In this document: positions 1-9,675 of the stretch, piece after piece
Numbering within the stretch: position 1 is the stretch's first letter
How the letters are laid out: each line of letters starts with the position of its first letter
NCBI GenBank assembly: GCA_011799875.1
Contig: CM022298.1
Span: forward strand, 265,353,757-265,417,756
DNA: 64,000 nt
Direction of reading: 5' to 3'
Origin: Thinopyrum elongatum
Lineage: Eukaryota > Streptophyta > Magnoliopsida > Poales > Poaceae
Notes under the pieces: model-generated
What the model was told of the DNA's origin: nothing
The model's input: the letters and a program-made list of their open reading frames with translations, nothing else
Database searches by the model: none
Position numbers and translations under genes: made by a program

Positions 1-403
1 GACATCCGTTCTGCCGTTCTGGCGGTCTTGGTCTTGTTGCACTGGAATGGAAACCTTTGCTTGATTCCTCAGGAACCCACGCCTGCACTTGCCTCCTTAG
101 CACCAAAGAGGAAACTGTCTTCTCTGCGCCCGCTGGCGCCCGCCTGGCCTTGGTCATCAGGGCTTGCATCACCGCAACCTCGTGAGATTGGACACCTGCA
201 TAGGAATCTTTGCTCCTTAGGAGGTAGCCTGTGGAGGCCACTCCCTCTGGAGGTCTTGGCGTCGTCCGCCTCGTGAGGCTTGGCCCCTCGCAAGGGTCTT
301 GTCTTGATGGTCTTGTAGATGGGCCGTACCAGACTGTCGATGGAGCCACGCCATGGGCCGCAGGCAGGCAAGTCTGGGTATCATGGTTCCCAGAACGCCG
401 ACA
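1..403 (-). mobile_element. Inverted 5' portion of a Tat-family LTR
   Basis: On the minus strand this is the first ~400 bp of the same LTR seen on the plus strand at 5597 and 9676. The minus-strand copy begins at 403 with the terminal TGTCGG and runs leftward out of the window through the same landmarks, including the block that on the plus strand reads AAAGGTTTCCATTCC. The clean stop at the LTR terminus suggests the 5' edge of a second, oppositely oriented element inserted into the LTR fragment that follows at 404. The rest of that element lies left of the window. Confidence 0.75.
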
Positions 404-606
404 ACTGCGATGACATGAGCCATGATGACCTAGACCAGGCAGGCACCAGCGGGCGCAGAGGAGACAGTTTCCCTTTTGGTGTAAGGGAGCAAGGACAGAC
501 GTGGGTTCCCAAGGATCCCTCCAAAGGTTTCCATTCCGGTGCAACGAGACCAAGACCACGAGCTCGGCAGGATGGATGTTATCGCCGAGCCCACTGCTGC
601 GTCACA
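404..606 (+). mobile_element. Internal Tat LTR fragment
   Basis: This matches the interior of the LTR at about 9902-10117, from the GATGACATGAGCCATGA block through the AAAGGTTTCCATTCC block. It then changes abruptly, near the CAGAAGCTTT motif, into reverse transcriptase coding sequence. The end of the LTR, the PBS, gag, protease and most of RT are therefore missing from this copy. The edges are by-eye estimates. Confidence 0.7.
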
Positions 607-3354
607 ACCAGAAGCTTTCGCCAACCTGCGCAAGGTAAACCTACGGCTCAACCCAGAGAAGTGCGTGTTTGGTGTCCCGTCCGGCAAGTTGCTTGGGTTC
701 CTGGTATCGCATAGAGGGAGCGAGGCTAACCCCGAGAAGTTCAAGGCGATAGAAAGGATGAGCCCGCCACACACCCTCAAGGAGATGCAGACGCTCGCGG
801 GCTGCGTTACCTCACTGGGGCGCTTCATCTCCATGCTTGGCGAGCGCGCCCTCCCGTTTTTCAAGCTGATGAAAAAGAAGGGCCCCCTCGAGTGGACCCC
901 AGAGGCTGAGGCGGCTTTCCATTACCTCAAGAGGTACCTCACAAGCCCGCCAGTGATGGTGGTGCCTCGCCCTCTTGAGCCCTTGGTGCTTTACCTGGCC
1001 GCCATGCCTCACTCGGCTAGCACGACGCTCGTGGTAGTCAGGGAGGAGCGAGTGGGTGCGGGTGTACAACATAGCGCCCCACGTACAGTCGCGCCATCGC
1101 CACCTCAGGATGGCGCTCCTGGGGCCTCAACCACTCCATTGGACTGCAAAGCTCTAGAGGCCCCCTCGTCCCAAGTGGAGCGGAACGTCATCGATGCCTC
1201 TTCCCTTGTCGAGCACCTGGTGTACTTCATCAGCACGGTGCTGCGTGACGCGCGCGCATGCTACCCCATGCCGCAGAAGCTCCTACTCATGCTCCTCGTC
1301 GCATCCAGGAAACTACGCCACTATTTCCAAGGCCACCCCATCAAGGTCATGTCTGCGTACCCCCTGGGAGGGTTACAGAGTGGAACATCGAGCTGCAAGT
1401 GTTCCAGCTGGAGTTCAGCACCACCAGGGTCATCAAGGGCGCGACCCTTGCTAACGTCGTGGCGGAATGGACGGATGCCCCTGACAGGGGGATGGGCGAA
1501 GACCAGTCCCTCGTGCCTAGAGACGAGGCGCCCGATGGCTGGGTCGTGTACTTCAACGGCGCATTTCCACAGCAGGGCGCGTGGGCTGGAGCCGTGCTCA
1601 TCTCGCCGACTCAGGATAAGCTATACTACGTTGTGCAGCTTTGCTTTCAGCATGGCGAGAATGTCTCCAACAACATCGTGGAGTATGAGGGCCTGATCGC
1701 TGGCCTCATGGCCGCGGTGGCCCTGGGGGTCAAGCGTCTCACTATCAAGGGCGACTCTCTGCTCCTCGTCAACTTCTCCAACAAGGAATACAAGCCTAAG
1801 GCCGAGCACATGGAGGCATACTTAGAAGAGGTACACAAAATTGAAAAACGCTTCTTGGGCTAGGAATTACAGCAGGATCCTCGTGGCACGAACAAGGAGG
1901 CGGATGATATCACCAAGAGGGCATCCTGATATGAGCCCCAGAGGCCTGGCATCTTCAACAAGAGGCTCTTCAAGCCGTCAGCAGCCCCCCCTCCCCCGCT
2001 GCAGGCCCGACGCTACTTCGGGAGGAGCCGCCCTAGGCCCACTCCTCAGGAGCCCCGGCCTGTGGCCCTACCTCAGGAGTCCGCCTGCTCCTGGCGCTGG
2101 AACCTCAGGAAGGTTGCTGGACCAAAGAGTTCAAGGCGTACCTGCTCCGCGGCACCCTGCCGGAGAAGGAGGAAGACGCGGAACGCGTGGCCCGTCAGGC
2201 CATCGCTTATTGCTTGCAGGACGGCAAGCTCTACCGAAGGCGTCCCAATGATGTCTCACTACGATGCATATCCAAGGAGCAAGGGCGCGAATTGCTGGCT
2301 GACATCCACGGCCGGGATTGCGGGCACCATTCTTCATCACGCACCCTTGTGGGCAAGGTATTCTGAAGCGGGTTCTACTGGCCCACGGTGCTCAATGATG
2401 CCACCGAGCTGGTGCGATCCTGTGAGGCCTGCCAGTTCCATGCCAAACAGATCCACCAGCTCGCTCAGGGCCTCCAGACCATCCCGCTCTCATGGCCATT
2501 CGTGGTCTGGGGGCTGGACATCCTGGGCCCGTTCCCCCAAGAGGCCAGGGGCTACCGCTACATCTACGTCTCCATCGACAAATTCACCTAGTGGGCGGAG
2601 GTGGAGCCTATGCGCACCATTCCTGCTAGCTCAGCCATCAAGTTCATCAAGGGACTCATGAGCTGTTTCGGGGACCCTAACCATATCATCACTGACAATT
2701 GCTCTCAGTTCAAAAGCAATCTCTGCAGGACATATTGTGCTAACTTTGGAACGCAGATATGTTATGCTTCAGTGGCATACCCACGGAGCAACGGCCAGGC
2801 CGAATGCGCCAACACGGAGGTCCAGAAGGGCCTCAAGACAAGGACCTTCAAGAAGAAGCTTGAGCCCTGTGGCAGGGGTTGGCTCGGTGAGCTTCAGTCC
2901 GTGCTGTGGTCCATCCGCACCACCGCGACTAGGCCCACCGGCGAGACCCGTTCTTTCTCGTCTATGGGGCTGAGGCGGTCCTCCCACTCGAGGTCAAACA
3001 TCACTCCCCATGGGTCTTGGCGTTCGACGAGGCACACCAAGACACCTCATGGGGGCAGATCTCGTGCTCGGGGAGGAGGGCCGCCGCCAAACCTCGCTCC
3101 GTGCTGCGAGGTACTAGCAGGCGCTGCGGCGGTATCACTGCCGCAGCGTCCGCTCCAGGACCCTCGAGGTGGGTGACCTCGTCCTGAGGCGGGTGCTCTA
3201 CAGGGAGGGGCTTCACAAGCTCTCACCTATGTGGGAGGGCCCGTTCAGGATCGCCCGTGCCTCTAGGCCTGGCGCCGTGCGCCTGGAGATACAGGACGGG
3301 GTCCCCATCCAGAATGGCTGGAACATCCAGCACCTCCGGAAGTTCTACCCGTGA
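607..3354 (+). pseudogene. pol: Degenerate Tat-lineage pol: RT end, RNase H, archaeal-type RNase H, integrase
   Basis: Reads in order: the RT thumb/connection (NPEKCVFG at about 650), remains of the classical RNase H, a tether with YFQGHPIKV, an archaeal-type RNase H at about 1510-1863, an integrase HHCC zinc finger (CEACQFHAK) and an integrase core. The core keeps its first Asp (GLDILGPFP), second Asp (IITDN) and Glu (GQAEC); the C-terminal domain ends in LRKFYP and TGA. A double RNase H marks the plant Tat lineage of Ty3/Gypsy. Damage includes a frameshift near 1360, a stop after the archaeal-type RNase H at 1861, a frameshift near 2365, a stop at 2589 and frame changes around 2950-3170. 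The archaeal-type RNase H has Asn for its first catalytic Asp (AAC 1555-1557). The product cannot be functional. Confidence 0.88.
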
Positions 3355-4358
3355 CATTCTCACGTAATAATCTGGGGCCTCACGGGGGATCCCACCCACG
3401 TCCAAGTGGAAGCCCCATGCTCCGCGCTGGCGGACGACACGGTCTTTCAACGACTATGCCCATGCCTAGTGGAAGCTCCATGCTCTGCGCTGGTGGGAAG
3501 ACTAGAAGACTAGTGTAGGCGCCGGACGCGGCTGTTCTTTTGCTTGCTTTTTGTAGCTGATTTGCCACTTGTTGGAATGAAATTCAAAGTTCTCGCATCT
3601 TTATTTGAAAGGGATGGGAATTTTTCTCCTTGCAGCGTTTGCTCTTTCGAGTCTTGTAGTTGCCCGTCACTCCTCTCTGCGCATCTCGCGAGCGGGGGCT
3701 GGGCACGGTGTGTACGTCTGGGCCAGCCCGCGAAGAAACCTCGCCAAAGCCCTGGCGTCCTACTTTGGCATCCTGATCCTCGTGTGATGCTCTTAAAGGA
3801 GCCAACAGGCATGTGCACCCTCCCAAGTCCTCATCTCCTGGCCTCGCCGGGCATTGCGACCCGGTGTACCAGTGACGATCGGCCTTCACCAGGGGGCTCG
3901 CGTGGGGCGCGGTGCCCTATGGGGCAAAGCACCTCCGGAGGCCCCATATTCTCATGGCCTGCTAGAGACCTTGTGGCCACTGGGCGCCTCCTGAGGCCTG
4001 AGAACCTTCGGATCCTTGAGAAGGAAATCCCCCACAAGATCTCTCTAGAACGAGAGGCACGCAGGGGACCCAAGCTCCGGAGGAGCATGCCCTCATGGCA
4101 CAGGAGTCTATCACAAGCACACCAAGCTAAGTTACCCTAATCACGATCGACAAGAGCCTGTCGATTGGTAGTAATACGAATGCTAAGATACGAAATAAAA
4201 ACATTAATTAACATAACAGCGCAGGCGCCATGGTCCATTACATGCCTCAGCAGGGCCTTCTGAACTTCTTGATGAAGGGAAAAGAAAAAAAAGGAAAAAG
4301 CAAAAGCGGCCTCACGACCACCGCGGCTCCTGAAGCCTAGCCCCAGCGACATCTGTGC
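3355..4358. other. Spacer between pol and the antisense gene (Tat copy 1)
   Basis: Noncoding internal sequence, collinear with 7434-8440 of copy 2. Both contain repeated blocks with GGAAGCCCCATGCTCCGC or close variants and a GACTAGAAGACTAGTGTAGG block. A 7-bp inverted repeat (ATCGACA/TGTCGAT, 6-nt loop) lies at 4146-4165. The right part would form the 3' untranslated region of the antisense gene. I see no convincing reading frame. Confidence 0.6.
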
Positions 4359-5308
4359 TTAGTCGGAGTCCTCCTCCTGCTTCATGGGAGCGTGATGGTG
4401 AGGCGGCTCGTCATCCTCTTGAGCGGGAGGGCGGCGACGGGTTGGCTCGCCGTCCTTCCCGATCCGGGATCAGCGATGTGGCAGCTCGTTGTAGTCATCA
4501 TCGCTTGGGCTCTTCCCGGAGGAGGAGCCGCCGTCGCTGGAGGCGCCTCGGCCGTCGCCAAGGGCGAAATCATCACCGAGGATGCCACCGCCCCTCCGGC
4601 CATCATGGTCAGAGTGGTGGACGTCGTCGTCGTCGTCATCATCACCCTCCGGGCAGCACCCCAGACGGCTGCCGTCCTCCCCGAAGATCTGGACGTAGAG
4701 GGTCGTCGCTCTGTCGTGCCTGAAGTGGAGGGTACACCTCCCCTGCAGACCGCGCGCACGGGCGAATGGCTGCCACCCACAGTTTAGGAACACATTGCCG
4801 GCGGGGGTGACCTCGACCTCCACCCACGAGGCCTTGCTACAGCAGCCGCCGGCCTGCAGCCAGAGGCCGCTAGGCCCCCCGGCCGGCAGGGCACCCGCGA
4901 AGTAGTGCAGGAGCTGGAACTAGGTGCCTGCTGGCCTTTCCGCCCACACCACGAACTCCGAGGATGTGTCGGCCAAATGGGATCACGGGCGCGGTTGCCG
5001 GACGGCCGCCGCATGCTTCCCCCTTGGTCGCGGCCGTTGTGGTCGGGGCAGCTTCCGACGTGGGAGGGAGCCTTCCCACGACCGCCAGAGGTGTCGCCAA
5101 CCTTCGAGGGGGCGCGCCCACAACCTCGGGGAGCCACCGCCAGCGTCGCGGCATACTTGCGGGGACGGCCGCGGCCCCTCTTGGGCGGTGGCGAGTCTGG
5201 TCCCTCCTTGGGGGCCTTTCCTTTCTCGGCGGCGGAAAACCTCCTCACTGGCGCCATGGATGCTTCGGCAAGATGGCCGGACGACGGAGAAGAAGGAGCC
5301 GACAGCAA
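4359..5308 (-). pseudogene. Antisense AT-hook / B3-like gene, copy 1 (frameshifted)
   Basis: This is the counterpart of the intact antisense gene at 8441-9385. The N-terminal part is conserved: a second ATG (5257) opens with MAP, then RRFSA.EKGKAP and the AT-hook KRGRGRPRKY. The B3-like core survives in another frame around 4600-4823 (NCGWQPFARARGL and LYVQIFGEDGSRLGCC). An acidic Asp/Glu run follows, and the tail reads KQEEDSD before TAA at 4359-4361. At least one frameshift separates the two halves, so this copy is a pseudogene. The acidic run coincides with a GTC microsatellite near 4622. A TATA box lies upstream on the minus strand at 5348-5354. Confidence 0.7.
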
Positions 5309-5347
5309 GAAGAAGAAGATGGGCAGGGGGCTCCGCCCCCCTTTCCC

Positions 5348-5354
5348 ATTTATA
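5348..5354 (-). promoter_or_regulatory. TATA box for the antisense gene (copy 1)
   Basis: The minus strand reads CTATAAATGGG here. It lies about 40 bp upstream of the first ATG (5308) and 90 bp upstream of the MAP ATG (5257). With a normal 25-30 bp spacing, transcription would start near 5320, which favours the MAP ATG as the true start. Copy 2 has a matching TATA-like motif at the same relative place. Confidence 0.5.
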
Positions 5355-5596
5355 GGCGGAGGAAGGCTAACCGGCGGCCTCTCTCATCCCAAGCAATGAT
5401 GGCCTCGCTGCATGCGCCAGGCAGTTGTCAAATCGAGCAGTTGCCGAGGCAACGTGGGGAAGCGGAGACGCCCACGTCCCGTCAGGCGCCACACGTCAAC
5501 TTGGCCCGTAGGTGATTGGGGCCAGCGATGCTTTACCCTTGCCCTTTGGCTTCGCCTCGAAGCCAAGATCGAGCGCGCCTTCGGCCCGGATGCTAC

Positions 5597-6464
5597 TGTC
5601 GGTGTTCTGGGAACCAGGGTACCCAGACATGCCTGCCTACGGCCCATGGCAGGGCTCCCTCGACGGCCTGGTATGGCCCATCTACAAGACTACCAAGACA
5701 AGACCCTCGCGGGCCCCCTGGCCTCAAGAGGTGGACGACACCAAGAGCTTCGGAGTGGGCGGCCTCCCCAGGCTACCTCCCAAGGAGCGGAGATTTCTAT
5801 GTAGGTACCAGCCTTATGAGGCTATGATGATGCAAGCCATGACGATCAAGGCCAGGCAGGCGCTAGCAGGTGCAGAGGAGGCAGTTTCCTCTTTGGTGCT
5901 AAGGAGGCAAGGACAGGCGTGGGTTCCCGAGGAATCTACCAAAGGTTTCCATTCCGGTGCGACAAGAGCAAGACCACCAGAACGACAGGATGGATGTCAT
6001 CGCCGAGCCCACCGCTACGTCACGACCAGAAGCTTCGCAGGCGAAGACCACCTTTCGTCAGGGTAAGATGTACTACTTGTCCCCTTTCAAATTGGCCACT
6101 GTGGGATCCCTTCCCGCCTACATTTTGGGGGAAGAGGACCGAGGCCACTATAAAGATAGGTTAGCCACCACCATAGAAGGGGTCAACTCATTCTCACCCC
6201 CGAGATCTCGCAAGGTTGTTCATCCTCTATACTTGTTCATCCTCAGCCCCTCGTGAGGCCAATCCACCACAAAGCAGTAGTAGGGTTTTACACCGCAAGG
6301 TGGCCCGTACCTGGGTAAACTGCCGTGTTCATTTTCTTCCTTGTTCACGCGAGTCCATCTAGGCTAGGTTGTGGGTGACGAGCTGATAGGCTGGATAGGT
6401 TGAGTTCTTCGCACACGCCACATAGTTCGAACCTTCTTGGGTCTGCGGAGCCCTGAATCCGACA
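5597..6464 (+). mobile_element. Tat-family LTR (868 bp), shared middle LTR of the array
   Basis: Begins TGTCGG and ends CCGACA, a 6-bp terminal inverted repeat with the TG...CA signature. It matches 9676-10545 along its whole length, and its first part matches the minus strand of 1-403. A TATA box (TATAAAG) lies at 6149-6155. The flanks (5592-5596 GCTAC, 6465-6469 CTACT) do not form a target-site duplication. It is the 3' LTR of copy 1 and at the same time the left LTR of copy 2. Confidence 0.85.
6149..6155 (+). promoter_or_regulatory. LTR TATA box
   Basis: TATAAAG in the context GAGGCCACTATAAAGATAGG, about 553 bp into the LTR. The partner LTR has TATAAAT at 10230-10236 in the same context. 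This is the expected Pol II promoter position at the U3/R border. Confidence 0.6.
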
Positions 6465-7433
6465 CTACTGGCCCATGGCGCTCAACGATGCCACTGAGCT
6501 GGTGCGATCCTGCGAGGCCTGCCAGTTCCACGCCAAGCAGATTCACCAGCCCGCGCAAGGTCTCCAGACCATTCCGCTCTCGTGGCCAGTCGCGGTCTGG
6601 GGGCTGGATATCCTGGGCCCGTTCCCTCAGGCGGCCAGGGGATATCGCTACCTCTACGTCACCATCGACAAGTTCACCAAGTGGGCGGAGGTGGAGCCCG
6701 TGCGCACCTTCCCCGCTGGCTCGGCCGTCAAGTTCATCAGGGGCCTCGTGAGCCGTTTCGGGGTCCCCAACCATATCATTACCAACAATGGCTCCTAGTT
6801 CACGAGCAATATCTTCAGGACATATTGTGCTAACCTTGGAACGCAGATATGCTATGCTTCGGTGGCACACACATGGAGCAACGGCCAGGCCAAACGCACT
6901 AATGCGGAGGTCTTGAGGGGCCTCAAGACGAGGAGCTTCAAGAAGAAACTTGAGGCCTGCGGCAGGGGTTGGCTCGGTGAGCTTCAATCCGTGTTGTCGT
7001 CCATTCGTACCACCGCAACTAAGCCCACTGGCGAGACCCCCACTCTTCCTCATCTACAGGGCAGAGGCGGTCCTCCCGCACGAGGTCAAACATCGCTCCT
7101 TGCAGGTCTTGGCATTTGACGAGGCATGCCAGGACGCCTCACGGGGGACAGATCTCATGCTCGGGGAGGAGGCCCGCCACCAAGCCTCGCTCCGTGTGGT
7201 GAGGTACCAGCAGACGCTGCGGTGGTACCACTGCCGGGACCCTTGAGGTGGGAGACCTCGTCCTGAGGTGGGTGCTCTCCAGGGAGGGGCTCCACAAGCT
7301 GTCACCCATGTGGGAGGGCCCGTTTAGTGTCGCCCGCGTCTCTAGGTCTGGCGCCACATGCCTGGAGACGCCGGACGGGGTCCCCATCCAGAATGCCTAG
7401 AACATCCAGCACCTCCGCAAGTTTTACCCGTGA
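6465..7433 (+). pseudogene. pol: Tat pol remnant, copy 2: integrase only
   Basis: Begins directly at the LTR end, inside the integrase zinc-finger region, at the point matching 2375 in copy 1. The zinc-finger Cys pair (CEACQFHAK) and the first catalytic Asp (GLDILGPFP) remain. The second catalytic Asp is Asn (AAC 6784-6786), the catalytic Glu is Lys (AAA 6892-6894), and a TAG lies at 6796-6798. A frame change near 7045 and a TAG at 7398 precede the conserved LRKFYP end and TGA at 7431-7433. Gag, protease, RT and both RNase H domains are absent. This integrase is inactive twice over. Confidence 0.88.
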
Positions 7434-8440
7434 TACTCTCACGTAATAATGAGTGGGGTTGTACATGCCCCGGAGTCTCCCGGTGCATCGCTCCTCGACC
7501 CCGCGGGGGCTCCCACCCACGCCCAAATGGAAGCCCCATGCTCCGCACTGGCGGACGACATGGTCTTTTAGCGACTATGCCCACAACTAGTGGAAGCCCC
7601 ATGCTCCGCGCTGGCAGGAAGACTAGAAGACTAGTGTAGGCACCGGATGCGGCTATTCTTTTGCTTGCCTTTGTAACCAAATTTGCTATTCTTGGAATGA
7701 ATTTGAGCTTTTCACGTCTTTATTCAAAAGGGGAGGGAATTCTTCTTTTTCTTTTTGGTGCTTCTTGAAGTGTTCCCCTCTTGACTTTCGTTCTTAAGTG
7801 GTGTAGTGGTTGCCCATAGCTCACCCCATCACGCCCCACGAGCGGGGCCTGGGCACGGTATGCCTGAGCCGGCTTAGGCCACTCATGCGCACACCTCGCC
7901 AAGGCCTTGGCGTCTGATCCTCGCGCAGCGCTCTCGAGCGAGCTAGCGGGCACGCTCCGATTTTGGCCCCTTGGCCTCAGGAGTGCTCGCCTCCTGGCCC
8001 TGCCGGGCATCACACCCTGGTGCGCTAATAACGGCCGGCCCTCGCTCGGGGGCTCCAGAGGCCTACGCAAATTGCCCCCGCAGGCCTCGTGGGGGCATGC
8101 CATTCAAGGCTCCGGAGCTTGTCGAGGCCCCCCCTAGGTCGTCACTAGGAGAAGCTCCGGAGGAGAGCGCCATCACAACGAAGGGACCTGCCAAGGGTCA
8201 CTAGCGCGCCAAGCTAAGTTATTCTAATCGCGCCAGGCAGGAACTTCTAATTAATAGCAACATGAGTATTAGAACGCAAACGACAAATACTGACGTAAAG
8301 GCACAAGCGCACTGGTTCATTACACGCCCCCAGGGGGCTTCTCCATAAGTTGTGATGCAGGAAACAAAAGAAGGAAAACTTGAATAGGCGGCCTCCAGAA
8401 GACCACTGCTCCTGAGGCCCGGCTTGACTACCGCCCGCGC
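7434..8440. other. Spacer between integrase and the antisense gene (Tat copy 2)
   Basis: Collinear with 3355-4358, including the GGAAGCCCCATGCTCCGC blocks and the GACTAGAAGACTAGTGTAGG block. I see no supported gene. Its right part corresponds to the 3' end of the antisense transcription unit. Confidence 0.6.
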
Positions 8441-9385
8441 TTAGTCGGAGTGCTCCTCCTGCTTGACGGGGGCATGGTGGCGAGGTGGCTCAACGTTCTC
8501 CGGAGCGGAGACACGGCGGCATGGCGGCATGCCCTCCTCTTTGGTCCGCGCATGGCGGTGAGGCGGCTTGTCGTAGTTGTTGTCGCTCGAGCCTTCCTCG
8601 TAGGAAGCGTCGCTGCTGGAGGAGCAGCGGCTATCGTCAAGGGCAAGTTCAACACGGAGGACGCCGCCGCTGCGTGGATCGTCATCATCGGAGGTGTGGT
8701 CACTGCCATCGTCGTCGCCCTCCGGGCAGCACCCCAGGCGGTTGCCGTCCTCACCGAAGACCCTGACAAAGAGCGTTGCCGCTCCGTCGTACTTAAAATG
8801 GAGGGTACGCCTCCCATCCAGACCGCGGGCGCAGGCAAATGACTGCCACCCGCGGGTCAGGAACACGTGCCCGATGGAGGAGACCTCGACCTCCACCAAT
8901 GACAACCCGTTGCAGCAGCCGCCCGACTGTAGCCATAGGCCAATGGGCCCCGCTGCCAGCAGCTCCTCCGCAAAGGAGCTTGGAAGCAAAAGCCAGGTGC
9001 CCGGAGGGCCCTCCACTCGTACGACGAACTCGCGCCCCGTGTCACCCGAGCGGGCATGCGGGTGTGGTGGCCGTGCGGCCGCGGTGCACCTTCCCCCTTC
9101 GCCGTGGCTGCTAGGACCCCTGCAGTCACCTCCGTGGGAGAGGCCTCTCCCCCGGTTGCTGGAGCTGACGAGGGCTGGCAGTGGTGGCCGCCCGCACCCC
9201 CGCGATGGCGTCGTTGATGCGGCCGCGTATTTGCGGGGACGGCCGCGTCCCCTCTTTGGTGGCGACGAGCCCGGCCTCTCCCTTGGGGCCTTGCCTTTCT
9301 CTTCGGCCGAGAACCTCCTCGTTGGCGCCATTGTCACTTCGGGAAAATGGCAGCACGACGGAGATGAAGAGGGCGTGAGAAGCAA
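8441..9385 (-). CDS. Antisense accessory protein of a Tat retrotransposon: AT-hook plus B3-like domain
   Basis: An uninterrupted 314-codon frame antisense to the element, between integrase and the 3' LTR. A second ATG at codon 19 (9329-9331) opens MAPTRRFSAEEKGKAP, is conserved in copy 1, and is the likelier start. Residues 44-53 (KRGRGRPRKY) are a classical AT-hook, which binds the minor groove of AT-rich DNA. Residues ~118-212 look like a plant B3 domain: an LPSSFAEELL helix, then FLTRGWQSFACARGL and LHFKYDGAATLFVRVFG, matching the usual GW-x-F-x-x-x-GL / F-x-YDG pattern. An acidic, Ser-rich tail follows. Inference: a nuclear DNA-binding protein carried by the element, perhaps for targeting or transcriptional control. 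Antisense extra genes are known in Tat elements; I do not know this domain pair as described. The B3 call is by pattern only. Confidence 0.68.
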   Translation of the reverse strand: MLLTPSSSPSCCHFPEVTMAPTRRFSAEEKGKAPRERPGSSPPKRGRGRPRKYAAASTTPSRGCGRPPLPALVSSSNRGRGLSHGGDCRGPSSHGEGGRCTAAARPPHPHARSGDTGREFVVRVEGPPGTWLLLPSSFAEELLAAGPIGLWLQSGGCCNGLSLVEVEVSSIGHVFLTRGWQSFACARGLDGRRTLHFKYDGAATLFVRVFGEDGNRLGCCPEGDDDGSDHTSDDDDPRSGGVLRVELALDDSRCSSSSDASYEEGSSDNNYDKPPHRHARTKEEGMPPCRRVSAPENVEPPRHHAPVKQEEHSD

Positions 9386-9424
9386 GAAGATGAAGACGGG
9401 CTGGGGGCTCCGCCTCCCTCTCCC

Positions 9425-9431
9425 TCTTATA
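9425..9431 (-). promoter_or_regulatory. TATA-like box for the antisense gene (copy 2)
   Basis: The minus strand reads CCTATAAGAGGGAG about 40-46 bp upstream of the first ATG at 9385, the same geometry as copy 1 (5348-5354). The motif TATAAGA is slightly weaker than TATAAAT. Confidence 0.45.
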
Positions 9432-9675
9432 GGAAGTCGAAGGCCAACTGGCGCCCCTCCACATCCCGGGCAATGATGGCCTTGCTACATGAACTAGGCA
9501 GTTGTCAAGTCAGGGTAGTTGCCGAGGCAGTGTGGGGAAGTGGAGGCGCCCATGTCCCGTCAAGCGTCAAGCGTCAAGCCTGGTCTGCAGTCGGTTTGGG
9601 GCCCGTGGCGCTTCGCCCTTGCCCTTTGGCTTCGCCTCGAAGCCAGCCCGAGCCCGCCTTTGGCTCGAGGGCTAT

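Noticed and set aside
3544..4140. 198-codon plus-strand open frame between pol and the antisense gene
   Set aside because: Not conserved in the matching stretch of copy 2 (7680-8220), low-complexity composition, no motif.
4615..4645. GTC/GAC run as an independent microsatellite feature
   Set aside because: It encodes the acidic run of the antisense gene and is short; it is noted there.
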